A DNA stretch of 64,000 nucleotides from assembly GCA_027604685.1 (NCBI GenBank), contig JADHYX010000077.1, positions 1-64,000 of the forward strand. The letters are read 5' to 3'. The notes under the pieces were generated by a model that saw only the letters and a list, made by a program, of their open reading frames with translations, was not told the DNA's origin and made no database searches. Source of the stretch: Lobulomyces angularis (lineage: Eukaryota > Chytridiomycota > Chytridiomycetes > Lobulomycetales > Lobulomycetaceae). The translations under genes and the position numbers were made by a program. Positions within the stretch are counted from its first letter, which is position 1. Each line of letters opens with the position of its first letter. Shown in pieces: positions 11,977 to 24,284 of the stretch.

Positions 11977-14164
11977 ATGGAAAAATTGAACAATGCGTTA
12001 AAGGAATGCAACGAATTTTTCATAACTAAAAGGCAGTTCAGTTTCTCCTTCTTGTTTATCATAGGAATTACTTACTTTTTGCAAGGATTTCGAAATTATG
12101 CATTTGGAGATGGTTGGTAAATTAAATTGTTTTCATATTAACTTCTAAACATAGGAATAATTTGGTTTTACTCCCATGTTTTTAAACTGGATCCTGGGCC
12201 AACAAGTACGAAAAATAACACATATTTAAATTAACTGTATTCTCTACTATTTCAATGAAGTGGTGTACCTTTCAACAATATCCAGTTTGAAAATTTATTT
12301 GTATCTTCTTATAAATTAATTTTTTTTTGCATAGTTACCTGGAATATCAAAATGGTTTACGGACTAATATTTGATAACTTTCCAATTTTTAAAAAGCACG
12401 ACAAACCTTACATGATTCTTTCAGTAGTAATATCCACTCTAGGCTTTTTGGGGTTAAGATTTGAATTTTTTAGTGATACGCCTGGTACTGTTTTAACCTA
12501 GTAAAATCTATATCTAATTATAAATTAGCTAGCACAGCACTTTGCTTTTGGTTAGCATTAATGGGAATGGCGATGTCAGATGTAATTGCAGATTCAATGG
12601 TTGTAAAGCAAGCAAGAGACGCTGGCCTTGATGGAGGAGCAAATTTACAAACTTTTTGTTAGAGTTTAAAATTTAAAATTTTCTTTTTATTGTTTTATAT
12701 TCAGGTTGGATAATGTCATCAGTTGGATCTATAATTGGGTACATTATAATTTTTTATGGTTTGGTTTATGTTGCTTTAATAGGAGACCTGTTGCCGGAAT
12801 ATTGAATGGAGAGGATGGTAACAATTTTTTAATTTCAGTATCTAATATTTATATTTCTGTCCATTACAAAGGTAGTGGATCCCGGTAATACATTGCAGTA
12901 AATATTTTTATTCAATTTTTTTAGCGCACTATTAGGAGGACTGTATACGTTTACAGGGATAATCAACTTGGTGGCTTCCTTTTTTTTTCAGGAAATGAAA
13001 GGAGATGTGACTTGGAGTATGTCTAGAGGTAATTTAGTAATTTGACTCCAAAAATTTTTACACATTATTTCATAGTTAATGAACAGATTATAAAACTGTT
13101 AAGAGCAATTTTGTTGAACAAAACAGTTTTGGTACCAATGTTGTGGATAATATTAAGTGCTGCAGCAGTTCCTGACGTGAGCTCCGCTATGAATTTTTGG
13201 AAGGTAATTCAATAAAGGAGAGATATATTAATTGTGTTTGTAGAAAGACATTCTTGACATAGGTGCAACACAGCAAGGTTTACTGTCTAAGAATATGTGG
13301 AAAATTAATTGTTATTCTATTAAGCTTATATTGATACCACTGGCGACTTCTGTTCAATTTTAGGACTATTAATTTATTCAGGATTTTTCAAACAAACACC
13401 TTATAGGAAAATTTTTTTTGTTAGTCAGGTATTTAACAAAACAATTTTTTAAAAAAAAAATTAAAATTTTAATAGTTACTTGCTTCAATTTTTGTCTTTT
13501 CAGATGTTGTTTTAATCTATCGGTGGAATTTAAAAATGTACATTCCTGATACCGTTTTTTTAGGTAGGGTTTTTCCTTTGTAAACTAACACAAAGTGAAT
13601 TTTTTTTAGTTGGCTCTCAGACTATAATAAACACAATTTATTCATTGCAAAATATGCCTTTTTTAGTAATGGCTGCTCAATTGTGCCCAAAAGAAATAGA
13701 AGCTACCTTCTATGCAACGGTAGATCAAATTCAAATATATTAATGAAAATGCAAAATTTTAATAGATGATGTCACTCTCCAACACAGGCGGCTCATTATC
13801 TGCATTTTGGGGGGGCCATTTGATGAATGCATTACACATTGTTAAATTACCTGTTGACAATAATAATACTTCAGCTTTATTAATGGAGGAAGAATACGAT
13901 TTTTCTCAGCTCCCAACAGCTCTGTGGATAAGAGTTGTTGGGATGATAATTCCTGCTTTCTTAGCCTTGATCATGCTCCCAAATACTAATGTGATGGAAG
14001 CTTACGAGGAAAAAAACAATGCAGAATTTGTCGAATTGCGGAACATTTTATTTAGTGAAGATTTAGACAACGATTCTACACTATTTGGTGTAAAGACTTC
14101 ATTGGAAATTATTGACGAGTTTGATGAAATACCCCTCCTCAGTTGTAAAAGACAAGCCTTTTAA
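11977..14164 (+). CDS. BT1-family (folate-biopterin transporter) major facilitator
   Basis: Multi-membrane-segment transporter of the BT1/folate-biopterin family, about 490 residues in about a dozen short exons. Diagnostic stretches: TWNIKMVYGLIFDNFPIF (the family's W.iK..yG...D.fPi), MAMSDVIADSMVVKQAR with ANLQTFCWIMSSVGS (the S-D-V..DSMVV..AR signature), and MAAQLCPKEIEATFYAT then MSLSNTGG near the C-terminus. Members carry folates, biopterin or unconjugated pteridines across the plasma or organelle membrane; the substrate cannot be read from sequence. The start is the ATG at 11977 (MEKLNNAL). Exon joins between about 12700 and 12960 and around 13285-13380 are the least certain. The last exon adds an acidic cytosolic tail. 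Pterin-metabolism genes lie 17-27 kb downstream. Confidence 0.85.
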
Positions 14165-14777
14165 ATAGTAAACAATATTATTTACTACGCTGAATGTTTG
14201 ATTTAATTAAAGATACCCATTAATTGTATACTTTATAACCTAATTTTTTACATAAAAAATATTGTGTATAATTAAAGAAATAAAGGATATCTTAATTTAA
14301 TATATTAGTGCACCAAAATAATTTATTTTTATATTTTTAATTGAACAAAAGATCAAATAGTTTATTGATGGAAAAGTATAAATATCCAACAAATATTTCT
14401 ATTCCACCTAACATTTATTATTTCCCTTTTCAACTCAACCTTTTTTTTTTTTTTCTTGGTTTTGCGAAGGTGCAAAAAAGAAACGCGTATTAATGAAAAA
14501 AAGGGATTGTTAATAGTTCAGGTAGAAACTGACGCGTTCAAAAGCCGGTAATAAAAGTAAGAGCTTAAAATCTCGTATTTACACATGACTCTAATTTAAA
14601 AATGACCCTTTTTATAGTCGTTTTAGGTTCAAAATTTTTTAATATAAAAATATGACAAAGACCATTTTTTTTTATTTAACTTTTTTTTTTTTATATTTAA
14701 ATATATTATAACAAACAATAAATATATATAGTAGTTAACAAAAAAAAAAAAAAAAAATTCTTTAAGATTAATTTAAA
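14165..14777. promoter_or_regulatory. Intergenic region upstream of the mucin-like gene, with two ACGCGT sites
   Basis: About 610 bp without a supported gene. Two ACGCGT hexamers sit at 14483-14488 and 14532-14537, 49 bp apart and about 240-295 bp before the mucin-like gene. A run of TATAT precedes its ATG. Confidence 0.5.
14483..14537. promoter_or_regulatory. Pair of ACGCGT (MCB-like) sites
   Basis: Two copies of the palindromic hexamer lie 49 bp apart in otherwise very AT-rich DNA. In yeasts this is the MBF binding site that gives G1/S expression. Such a role here is a prediction. Confidence 0.35.
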
Positions 14778-17700
14778 ATGAAGTACAACAAAATTTTTAA
14801 CTTATTTTTTTGCATTTCTTTGGTAACAGGAAATACAAGCTTAAACCCAAGGGAAGTTAAAAAAGCACAAGAGAAAGTATGTCCAGTACCAGTTACTATT
14901 ACCAAAAGTGTTTTTCTCACAACAATTGTTGAATACAGAACAAAAATCACAACGGTTACTAATCCAACTGTTACAAAAACAGTTACGAAATACAGAACTA
15001 AAACGATCACTAATACTAAGTTTCCACCACCTCAATCTCAAAATAACAGCTCCTCTTATACTGATAGCCCAAGTACAAGCACTAATCATGCAACAGTTGA
15101 TGACATCTATACTACTGAGTTTAATGAAGTAACCAAAGTTAGTACCTTTGAAAACCAAAGAGTTACTACTTCAATTAAATACTTTAGTAACTCTCCAGTA
15201 AGTTTAGTACGGTTAAAACTATTCACTAAAAGTAAAATTTTCCCAGGAAGCTACCACCGTTTCTGCAGAAGATGTAAGTACATTTAGTAGCCCCTTTAAC
15301 AACTTTGAAACAACGACGGTTCAATTTTATACTGTAATAACTACAATATTTCTACTAGACATTAATCCTTTTTTCTATATACAGAAAAGTAATGCAGTTT
15401 CAACAGAGTTATATGGTGTACCTGAGGAAACTACAGAATCAAGTGCTCATGTTACAGTTTCTGACAGATATCAAACTTCACCATCAACACAAATTGATAA
15501 TGCTAATGTAGTTACAGACAATTATTCATCAACTTCAGCTGGCGAAATTACGCATCTTGCAACGCTAATTCCGTCCAGTGGGTTTACCAAAGGACCACAC
15601 CAATCTGGACAGGTTGAAGTAGAAACTTTTTCGGTTAGACAAACAGTAAAGATTAAATTCAAAAACTTAAGAATTACAGGAACAATAACTAATTTTTCAT
15701 ATTTTATTTTTAAAGGTCTATTCTTCATCGGAATACTATGAATCTACCACATTGGCAGCTGTTGCTGTTGATTCCGTCATAACTGGAGTACCTAGTATTT
15801 CTTCTCCATCGCAAAGTGAAGAACTCAATACAGCTGCTCAAACTGTAGCCTTTACTGAAGTAACAATACTTATGCATTACAAAAAGTTAAAGTTTTTTTC
15901 TTCAGGGTACTAGTGAAGTATATTTCCCAGGAGAATTAACTAGTGGACCGGAATCAACTACCCTATATACCCCTAGTGTAAAAATTTTTTTTTCTAATTT
16001 TTGTTGGGTTTATCATCTAATTATTTTTTTTAGGTCGAATATTCTACTAATGAGTATAATAATTATGTAAAAGATTCTACTACTCAACCACACATCTTTT
16101 CTACTACTACTGTGGTGAGTTATTTTGTAATAATATCTTTAATGCTTAAATGAAAAATTAGGACAATGCCCATAGTTCAGTTGAATTTAATACATCTCCA
16201 CTGCAGACTGGAGTCGTGGAAACTTTCCATGTAACAAAATATAGTGTCTGCAATTCTATTCTAAGTCATTTTATTTTTACCTTATTAAGGAATCATCATT
16301 ACCTACTACTGAAATCATTAATGCCGAAGAAACAGAATTATTTAATTCCGAAATCTTCAAAACTTCTTCTGTTCAACCTTCAGATAGTATCCACGTAACT
16401 GCTGCCCACTCAACTTCAAAGAGACCTTCCCATTCTCAAAGCATAAATACAAACCTTGAGGTAAATTTTTGATCTACGAACTTCATCTTATTTCTATTAT
16501 TTTTTTAAATAGGTTGATGAAGTTTCAACTGCTGTTTTCGTAGCAGAAGAAACTGAAATAATTGAATTCTCTACTGCACAAGCTGAGCTAACTTCTACAG
16601 TAACAAAAAAACTTATTATAAATTTAAATTTTATACTTTTGTACAGCAACAAGGTGTAGTCCAAGTTACCGAAATTGTCTCAACAAATTCCAGAATTTTA
16701 CCAGATTCCACTACCGCAGTAGTTCATACCCAATGGCCAGTATGGGAAACCGATGTGGTATTATATAAAAGCAATTAACAATAATTTCTCAATGTTTTGT
16801 AGAATGCAGACTCTTCTACCAAAGTTATTGGAGTATTGACTTCTGGCGCAGAGGCTGTATGTTAAATTAGTCTATTATTAAGCTAAAAAAATTACACTTT
16901 TTAGACTAATGTACCGAAAACTCCCACCACAACTTATACTAAGGAATTCAGCTCCACGCTATATAATCAATGGCCACATTGGGAAAGCTTATCAGTATGC
17001 ACTTCAAATATTTTATTTGTTCATTTTTTTTTTGGTTTCTAGTCTGAACCCTCTTTCTCTACAGAAGTTGATAGTTTGCAAACCACCAAATCTAATAATG
17101 TTGTTAACACTAATGACGTTAAATCAACCAAAACTAAGGATTTCACAACAGTTGATAACCATCAAATTTCTGAAACCGTTGTTTTGGTAATTTAAAACTT
17201 AAAAAAAAATTTTTTTTCAACTATTTCTGCAGGAAAATCAATCGAGTAACGAAGTTTCTAGTAATACCGCAATTTCAAAATCTACTAGTGAAGACTTCAA
17301 TGCCATTTACACTTTAGAAGAACAAAAAACGACTAATACACAAAACTTTGTGTTTACTTCAGCTTCAGAGAGTGTAAGCTTTACTTCCACTTCACCTTCA
17401 ACAAAGCATCACTCTTCTGCGGCTCAAACTCCTACTGATAGTCATGAAAATCCTACTTTTACTGAAAAGTTCCCACTTGAAACTCCAGTAAACAATTTTT
17501 TACAAAGGAATTAACATGTTTATTTTTTGATTTTTTATAGAAGGAAACAACAGAATATTTACAAGAATTTGAGACATCCACAGCATTTGAAAATGCAGCT
17601 GAAGAAAGCAGTGAAAGTATTAACGTCGAAGATTTTGAAACAACCACACAACAATCATTGGCTACGGAAACATCAGTTGCTCCAAATCCAACTTTAACTA

Positions 17701-18103
17701 GCGTTGCCTTAACAACGGTGATTACACTTACAAGTGTACAACCAGAAACAACTGAAACTATTCCAGTAGTTACCACCAGTACTGATGAATTTGGAGAAAT
17801 AGTAATTACTAGCTTCATTACTAGAGTAATCCCAGCGATGACGATGACACAAACGGTCATAGAAACTTTCCCTACATTTATCTTGACGAATGTAACCCCA
17901 GTTGTTACAGTTCCTAAATATACAGTAACCGAAACTTTTACTTATACTCTTGGTGAAAGAACCTATACGCAAACATTTGTTAGAACTTTGACTCCTACTG
18001 ACGTAGCTACTCCTGCGCCATTAGTAAGAAAATTTTATTTAAGTTTTTGAGTTTTAATGTTATTGTTACCTTGTAGCCAGCAAATTTTACACCTTTACTA
18101 TAA
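14778..18103 (+). CDS. Secreted Ser/Thr-rich mucin-like protein built from 16 symmetric exons
   Basis: About 800 residues. The N-terminus (MKYNKIFNLFFCISLVTGN) is a good signal peptide. The body is dominated by Thr, Ser, Val and Glu. Both ends carry T-V/I-T-rich strands (TNPTVTKTVTKYRTKT near the start; TVIETFPTFILTNVTPVVTV near the end), and two related W motifs (QWPVWETD, QWPHWESL) lie in neighbouring exons. I count 15 introns, starting with 15198-15246 and 15334-15384, and every one falls between codons (phase 0), so each exon is a whole number of codons. There is no membrane helix or obvious GPI signal at the C-terminus, which ends NFTPLL, so it is probably secreted or wall-trapped. No enzyme domain is seen. 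Heavy O-glycosylation and an adhesin or coat role are inference. Confidence 0.75.
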
Positions 18104-18401
18104 GTGAATGAAAGTTGAGAGGATTTGCTTATAAATATTTTATTTCAAGTTAGATTTTACCTTATCCTAAAAATCATTATTATTATATCTTTTTTTTTTA
18201 TTGAAAAAAAATTCCTATATTATTATTATATAAAGTGAAAAATATATTATTTTATCCAACAAAACTAAGCAATTCTAAAAATCTGGATTAATGAAAATTA
18301 TTTAGCAATCATAAATAACACAATTAGAAAATTTTAAATATAACTATATAATATAAAATAATTCCATTGATAAAAGGAAAAATAAAAAAAAAAAAAAAAA
18401 A

Positions 18402-19471
18402 TTATTCTAATTTCACAGCAGGTTTTGGATTATTCCAGCGTCTAGTTATATTAAGAATAATTCGGTAGAACCAAAACACATTCAAGATATTTAATGTAAT
18501 ATTAAAAAAGATGTACATGCTAGCCATATGTAAAGGTATTGTATCAATATTTTGTTGAATGGAACCTAAAGGAGAAAAATTTACCTCATTATTTTATCAA
18601 AAGAAAAAATTATAATTGATACGTATAAAATGCACTGCGTAATAAGCTCCACCCAAAATCCTTGACAGAAAAAAGGAAATTACCAAGCAAATTCCTGCTA
18701 ACCTTTGCAAAAGATTTCCAGATCGATTTGTTTTATCACAAAACTGCAGAAATATAAATAATTATTTTTTAATATTAAAAAATATAACAACCCAAATGAT
18801 ATTTAAAAATGGAGTAGAAGCTTCAAACATTAAAAAAAAAGGTCCATAAAAATTCAAAAACGGTTTCTAAAAAAAATGATATGGATAAGTGTACACATTT
18901 TTTTAAACAAGATTCTTACAAAACCTAACAAAAAAACTAAGAAACAGGTAACGCCATGAACAACCAGTCCAATTCCATTACTTTTTATTGTTAATAAACA
19001 AATATAACTATCCCAAAGGAAGTAACCACACGCCAAAGCATAAATTTGACTTAAATTGTAGTTGTATCCATAAACTGGGTCATGTTCCAGTGGATTATTT
19101 ATAAACTTTGGAAGAGCTAAATAGATTAAAATCAAAGCATTTGTCATTGAGACGACGTGTATGCACCATTCCCTAAAAAAACAATAAAACACTTGATTTT
19201 AATTGGGGAACATCACCTTTTTTTGTGAGGAGTATGCTTTTTATAAGACTTCGACAAAAGATGAGAAGTTGGTGAAGCTAAAACAAAAAAAAAAGAAAAC
19301 GACCAATGTAGAAAAAATTTAAGTTTCAAATAAAGAAAGTTATATAATCACACCTATGAGATACACTACATGGTAAAAAAGAGCACTGACAAGTAAAACA
19401 GTCAAATGGGAAGCGAGTTTTGATAAACCTATGGAATCAAAAAATTCTTGATGTTTTAAGAAATAATCCAT
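18402..19471 (-). CDS. TLC-domain membrane protein (TLCD4/TMEM56-like)
   Basis: Six or seven exons, about 245 residues, multiple membrane helices. The start is the ATG at 19469-19471 (MDYFLKHQEF), followed by a first helix (LTVLLVSALFYHVVYLIG). TLC-family marks follow in order: REWCIHVVSM, YALACGYFLWDS, VVHGVTCFLVF, and FYGPFFLMFEASTPFLNI, the last being very close to the TLCD4/TMEM56 subgroup. The C-terminus ends in a basic tail (KPAVKLE). TLC proteins act in membrane lipid composition and trafficking; ceramide synthases share the fold, but the Lag1 motif with paired His-Asp is not evident. The stop is TAA at 18402-18404. Tail-to-tail with the mucin-like gene. Confidence 0.8.
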
Positions 19472-20310
19472 GTAATGTTTTTCCTTTTATTTTTTTTTTT
19501 TTTTTTCCTTTTTTTAGTTAAAAGTTTTAACAAAATTTATATTTATTTTAAGATAGAAAAACATGTTAATTAATTGTAAAACTACTTTTTTTTTTTTTAA
19601 TTTTGGTTTTAAACTTAATTTTTTTGAATACACATAAAAAACTAAATGGAATGTATAAACAAAAAATCTATTCTAAAGAGAATAACTAAGGGTGAAAATC
19701 AAGAAGATATTAAAAAGTTTTAAAATTTGTTCATTTGAGCTACAAAAAAAAAAAAGAGTTTTTACGCACAAATTTGTTAAAATAAAAATATTGTTAAAAT
19801 GGGTAAAATTATTCAACAAAATGAAATTAAATAATGGCCTTCAATTCTGTTAAATTATTATTCCATGATCCATCCTGTGCAAAAAATTGCTGAAATTTAA
19901 ACAAATTTTGTTGATCCATTGCAAAATCGAGCAACTTTATTATTTTATGAATTTGTGTCCCTCACTTCACTGTACTCCCTCACCATCCAAACTCCTTCAA
20001 ATATAGTTAAAAAAAATTTTTTCAAAAAATCTATAGTGATTTTATCTGTTTTTGTAGGTTTGGAAAATTAGGAAAAATATTAAAACTGTTTGAATAGAAG
20101 TTTTTCATAATTTTTTTAAGAGGAACAAAAGTTTTATTTTTTTTTTTAAAAAAATTGGGTATTTTTGAAATAAATTATGAAAAAATTTAAAATAAAAAAA
20201 AAAAAAAAATTTAAATAATTATTCTTTCCAATATTTACAACTGACATTCTTTAAAAGATATCAATAAAAAAAAAAAAATTTTTTTTTTCTTTTTCAACAC
20301 CAAAAAGCCT
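19472..20310. other. Intergenic region between the TLC and HSF-like genes
   Basis: About 840 bp with long A and T runs and a short C/T-rich patch near 19960-19995. I see no gene. It includes the TLC gene's promoter and the HSF-like gene's 3' end. Confidence 0.5.
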
Positions 20311-21543
20311 TTAAAAATTAAAATTGATGCTACTAATTGAATCTAAAAATTCCTTTGAATTCATTCCAACTGTTGAAGCAGTAAAACCATTTTTTTGAAG
20401 ACTGATGGGAGACGAAATGAGACTTCCATCTGAAAAAACTGTATCACTAGGAGGTAATAAAAAATCATCAGGGTTGATAAAGTTGTTTGTTGAAAGTAAC
20501 GAATCCATTCCGCACGAAAGGGACTGGCATTGTACGTCTAATGCATTATTGCATGGAACGTTAACGGAAGAATTGTCCAGGATGTTGAAGTTATTAAGTA
20601 ACAATCTCAATGGTATAGAATCTAAATGGGGGGAGTCATGGTCTGAAATAGGCGATAGCAGAGACATACTAGCAGGTGAGAGGGTAGAAAAATCAGTAAA
20701 AACTGATTTTGGTGAAAGTTCTGGAGAGAGTAAAGACGTTGAGGGATGCTCTGGTGGTGATAATAAAGAGGAACAGTTTGATAACTCACAAGCAGGAGAA
20801 AATAATGTGTTTGAAGAGAGTTGTGCTGGTGAATATAGCGCATTTTGATCAATTAGATCATTACTTGATAGGACTAAAGTTTGGGGTGTTAAAGGCATTT
20901 CCGTTTCCAAATTCATGTCTGATATGGCGGTAGCAGTACAAGCTAAGGCAAAAAAAAAAAAAACATTAACTTTTTCTTCGTTTTGGATGGGTTACCTTCA
21001 CTATCAGAAAAAATTGATTCTTCTTTAATGTAATCCTGGGAAGGACTTTTTGTTAATTTTTTTTGCAATTTATTAGAAATAAATTCCTTCCTGGGAGAAG
21101 TTTCAACGGATAATTCGGTGCCATCATTGTGACCAACTGAAAGGGATTTGTTTTTTTTTCTGGTAATGTTTTTTAAAAGTTCAGGTTTATTTCTAACAAA
21201 GTTTTTATTGAAAAATTCTTTTGGTTTTAAATTTTTCTCTTCCTCTGAGATAGTATTTTTATAAAAGTAACTTCTGTTTAATTTTTGAAAATTGTAGTAA
21301 TTCATTTGCCTAACAACTAGAAAATAGGAATAAATAAAAAAAAAATTTTTTTAGATATTTTAACATACAGCTTTTAATATTAGAATGATTAAAATATATA
21401 GGTAAGACTTTAGTTTGGAGCATTTTGGAGTTAGTGATTTTGAAGGAGTTTCCATCAGGAGACCAAGAAATGCACTCAGCATATTGGTCGTTTGAGAGAA
21501 TAGAGTAAAGCTTTTCGACAAATTTGAAGCTAGTCATAGGCAT
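20311..21543 (-). CDS. Heat-shock-factor-type transcription factor
   Basis: Three exons, about 380 residues. The HSF DNA-binding domain fills the first third: FVEKLYSILSND, ISWSPDGNSFKI, VLPIYFNHSNIKS, then across an intron FVRQMNYYNFQKL and, after a short spacer, LLKNITRKK. Recognition-helix residues (SN..SFVRQ.N.Y.F.K) are intact. The protein then goes straight into a basic linker and a long Ser/Pro-rich C-terminal region with at least six L(L/F)SP or LSP motifs. I see no heptad hydrophobic repeat corresponding to HR-A/B, which trimerising Hsf1 needs, so Sfl1/Mga1-like members are an alternative. The start is at 21541-21543 (MPMTSFKFVEKL) and the stop at 20311-20313. The SP motifs are possible sites for MAP or cyclin-dependent kinases. 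Confidence 0.85.
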
Positions 21544-23139
21544 ATTTGATGAGATTTTGTTGAGACAAGTTTGAAGTTGATCTGGGAAGAATTTTGGGTT
21601 TTATAGCTAAGAATAATTTTTTGTTGGACTTATTGTGTGTGACAACATTCCCACTTTTTGTCAAGAGTTTTTTAAAAAGGGCCGTGACCTCCGACGCAAA
21701 GTCTCCATCAAACTTGAAAAATTTTCTTAATTTTTTTTTATGGATCAGATAAAATTTTTTTTTTAATATTGACCTAAAATTGTAATATTAACAGGTTGCA
21801 GCTCTTTTTTGGCAATTTAGTGATTGGTCTGGATGCTATCATTTAACCTGGTTCTACGGATCATTTGATGCGCAGTCCCAGAAATGAAACACACGTTCAC
21901 TGCTTGTAGAGTGTAGCTAAATTAAATAATCTTTGTTTTCATCTCCGCTTATTCAGCTTTTTTTCTATACATTTTTTATTTTTTTTGTTTACTACCAAAA
22001 AAAAAAAAAACAATTGTTTTTATCTTCCCTACCAACTACTGTTTTAATTTCTTTTTGTAATTTTACTACTCATTTGCTCTAAAAAATATCATCCTTTGTA
22101 ATTTCAAAAATTTATACAACAAAAGTTCAATATGTCCACCAGCTACTCATCTTAACGTCCAGAAAAGGTTTTAAAGGTTATTGATACCTTTGAATGTTTG
22201 ATGCTTATTTACAAATACTATACGCATTTTCGCTTACTCAATACTTGGCGAAAATAAATAACTATTTACAGACTAAAAAAGTTAAGTATAAATGAAAGTT
22301 GGAAGAAACTAGTTGTTTCGCAAAAAAAACCTTGTTTAAATGATTTCTTATCTTATTCAAGTTTTTCAATCTACTTTTCCTTATTTTTTATCTTTTTCTT
22401 ATTTTAAGTTCCTCTTGATTCACTCTTCCAGTTACCTATATGACCCATAAAATACCAAATTTAAGCTTTTTTCCAAAACTTCATCACTATTTATGAATTA
22501 CAGGTCAGTATTTAAACCCATCATAATTTCGGATTTTTCTGTTCAAAGAAAAGTAACACGGTACAACATGGAGTTGAGTTATATACAATGCAAGATTCTT
22601 TCAAAAAAAAAAAAACATTAAGATTTGAGAAAGCAAAATGTCATTACCAAATTTTTTTTTATTGAATCATATTCTACTTTCCATTGAAAATTTCCTCCTT
22701 TATTCAATTTTTTCCCTTTCTTACTGCTATTAAGAATTTTTTTAAAGCTATTGTAGCAAATTGGTGTAAAATGCAGCAAAATTTTTTCCAATTATAACTC
22801 TAAAAATCAGAAAGTTCACATCATTAAATTTTCAACTTTTAAATGTGAAAAAAATCGTTTATTTTCAAGTTTAAGAGCCCCCCTCTCTTAAACTAAACTT
22901 TTTTATCAGCTTGATTAACCTCATCAGAAGCAACGTCTGTAGTATTTTTCATAATTTTTTCTTACTTCTATTGCAACTCCGGAAGGTCTATAACATGAAT
23001 TAACTTTGAATTTATTTTACACCAACATGAACAAATCGATTTCTTTTAATATAAAAAAAATTTTTTTTGTTGTTAGTTTTGTGATAATTGTAACAACTTT
23101 AAAATTATCAAAAAAAAAAAAAATAAGAAAAACCCAAAC
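21544..23139. promoter_or_regulatory. Long divergent upstream region, HSF-like gene / MRPL47
   Basis: The longest gene-free stretch in the window, about 1.6 kb, less monotonous in composition than other spacers. I found no coding signal and no clean triple nGAAn heat-shock element. One short inverted repeat (GAAACTAGTTGTTTC, 22305-22319) is present. Its length fits a heavily regulated upstream region for the transcription-factor gene; an unrecognised non-coding RNA is possible. Confidence 0.4.
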
Positions 23140-24284
23140 ATGAATTTCTTAAAAAATGTTATTACAAAAAATTCTAGTCAAACGATTATTTCCAAAAAGT
23201 TTACTACAAATTTCTTGCATTTGAACAAAAATTTAAAAAATTTGTCACAACTCACAAGAAGCTTGCAAACGAGTAGTAAATGTTTAGGGTTAGAGGAATT
23301 TTTTGATAACAGTAAAGGTTGGACTTGGAAAGATACGGATTTTCCTACAGGTAAATTATTCATTTTTCTGTTCAATGTCACTTTCGCTGTATATATAAAT
23401 ACATACAGTTGTAGATTCTTGTTTAAATTTCCTGATTTTTATGCTTTAACGGCTAAAAGATCGTTACTTATTATTGTTATTTTCAGGGAGATCCTGGGAG
23501 GTTAATGAAGTTAGAAGAAAGAGTTTTGAAGATTTGCATGCTCTCTGGTGGTAAGTACTGCAATCAAATTTAAGAAAAAAAAACCTATTTCATTACACTA
23601 CAGTTGAAAATTTTTAATTTAAATTTTTTTATAAGGGTATGTATAAAGCAAAAAAATTTGCTGCTAAGTCAGAAAGAGGAGTGTCGTCGATTTAGATTAA
23701 TTTTTCCAAACAAAGAACGATTATCTCAAGTAAAAAAAACTATGAAATATATAAAATTCGTTTTGTGGGAAAGAAAAGTTAACTGGGAAAAATCTCAAGA
23801 CATACTTAATATACAAACCTTAAAAATGAAGTTAATTAATGATTTGAAAGAGGAAAAAATAGCTAAATCCCCTGAGTTAAAAAAAGCTCAAGAACTAAAA
23901 AATAAAAAAAGTAATTTAGACGAAAAATATATCATAGAACCTGAAGATTTAGAAAGAGTAGAGCTGGAAAAAAAAAAAAATAGGATAGAGCAAAATGATG
24001 GTGATGCTGTTTTGACATCTGATGAATTGAATCTTATAAATAAAACAGTCTTTAAAACTGTTAAAGTAAAAGCATTACCGGAGCATTGTGTTGCCGCCGC
24101 GTTAGATATGACTAGAGGTGTGATTTTTATTTCTTTTTTCTTTTTACTTATTTTTTTTTTTTTTTTTTTTGTAGGGGATATAACAGAAGGGAAACCAGTA
24201 GTAGGATTAAGAAGAGCCAAAAGAGGGATGTATGGATATGCTAAAAAGAAAATGCATAAAAAGTCATCATGGTTTATTATCTAG
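23140..24284 (+). CDS. MRPL47: Mitochondrial ribosomal protein uL29m (MRPL47 family)
   Basis: Four exons, about 300 residues, ending with TAG at 24282-24284. The N-terminus is Ser/Lys/Asn-rich with no acidic residues for some 50 residues, as in mitochondrial import sequences. The family core is clear: GLEEFFD, then across the first intron (from 23351) [23 protein letters not shown], then the lysine-rich uL29 helix region ([12 protein letters not shown]) and [16 protein letters not shown]. An internal acidic/basic stretch and a final exon ([14 protein letters not shown]) follow. uL29m sits at the exit tunnel of the mitochondrial large subunit. Introns are near 23351-23487, 23551-23635 and 24118-24175. 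Tail-to-tail with the monooxygenase gene. Confidence 0.88.

Noticed and set aside
14841..15158. Open frames on the minus strand and in other frames over the mucin-like gene (also 17459-17860 and 17709-17972)
   Set aside because: They are shadows of the Ser/Thr-rich coding exons: biased composition, no family motif, and the plus-strand frame has a signal peptide and consistent splice sites.
20405..20848. Plus-strand open frame antisense to the HSF-like gene
   Set aside because: The minus strand encodes the Ser/Pro-rich half of a protein with an intact HSF domain; the plus frame is its complement and shows no domain.
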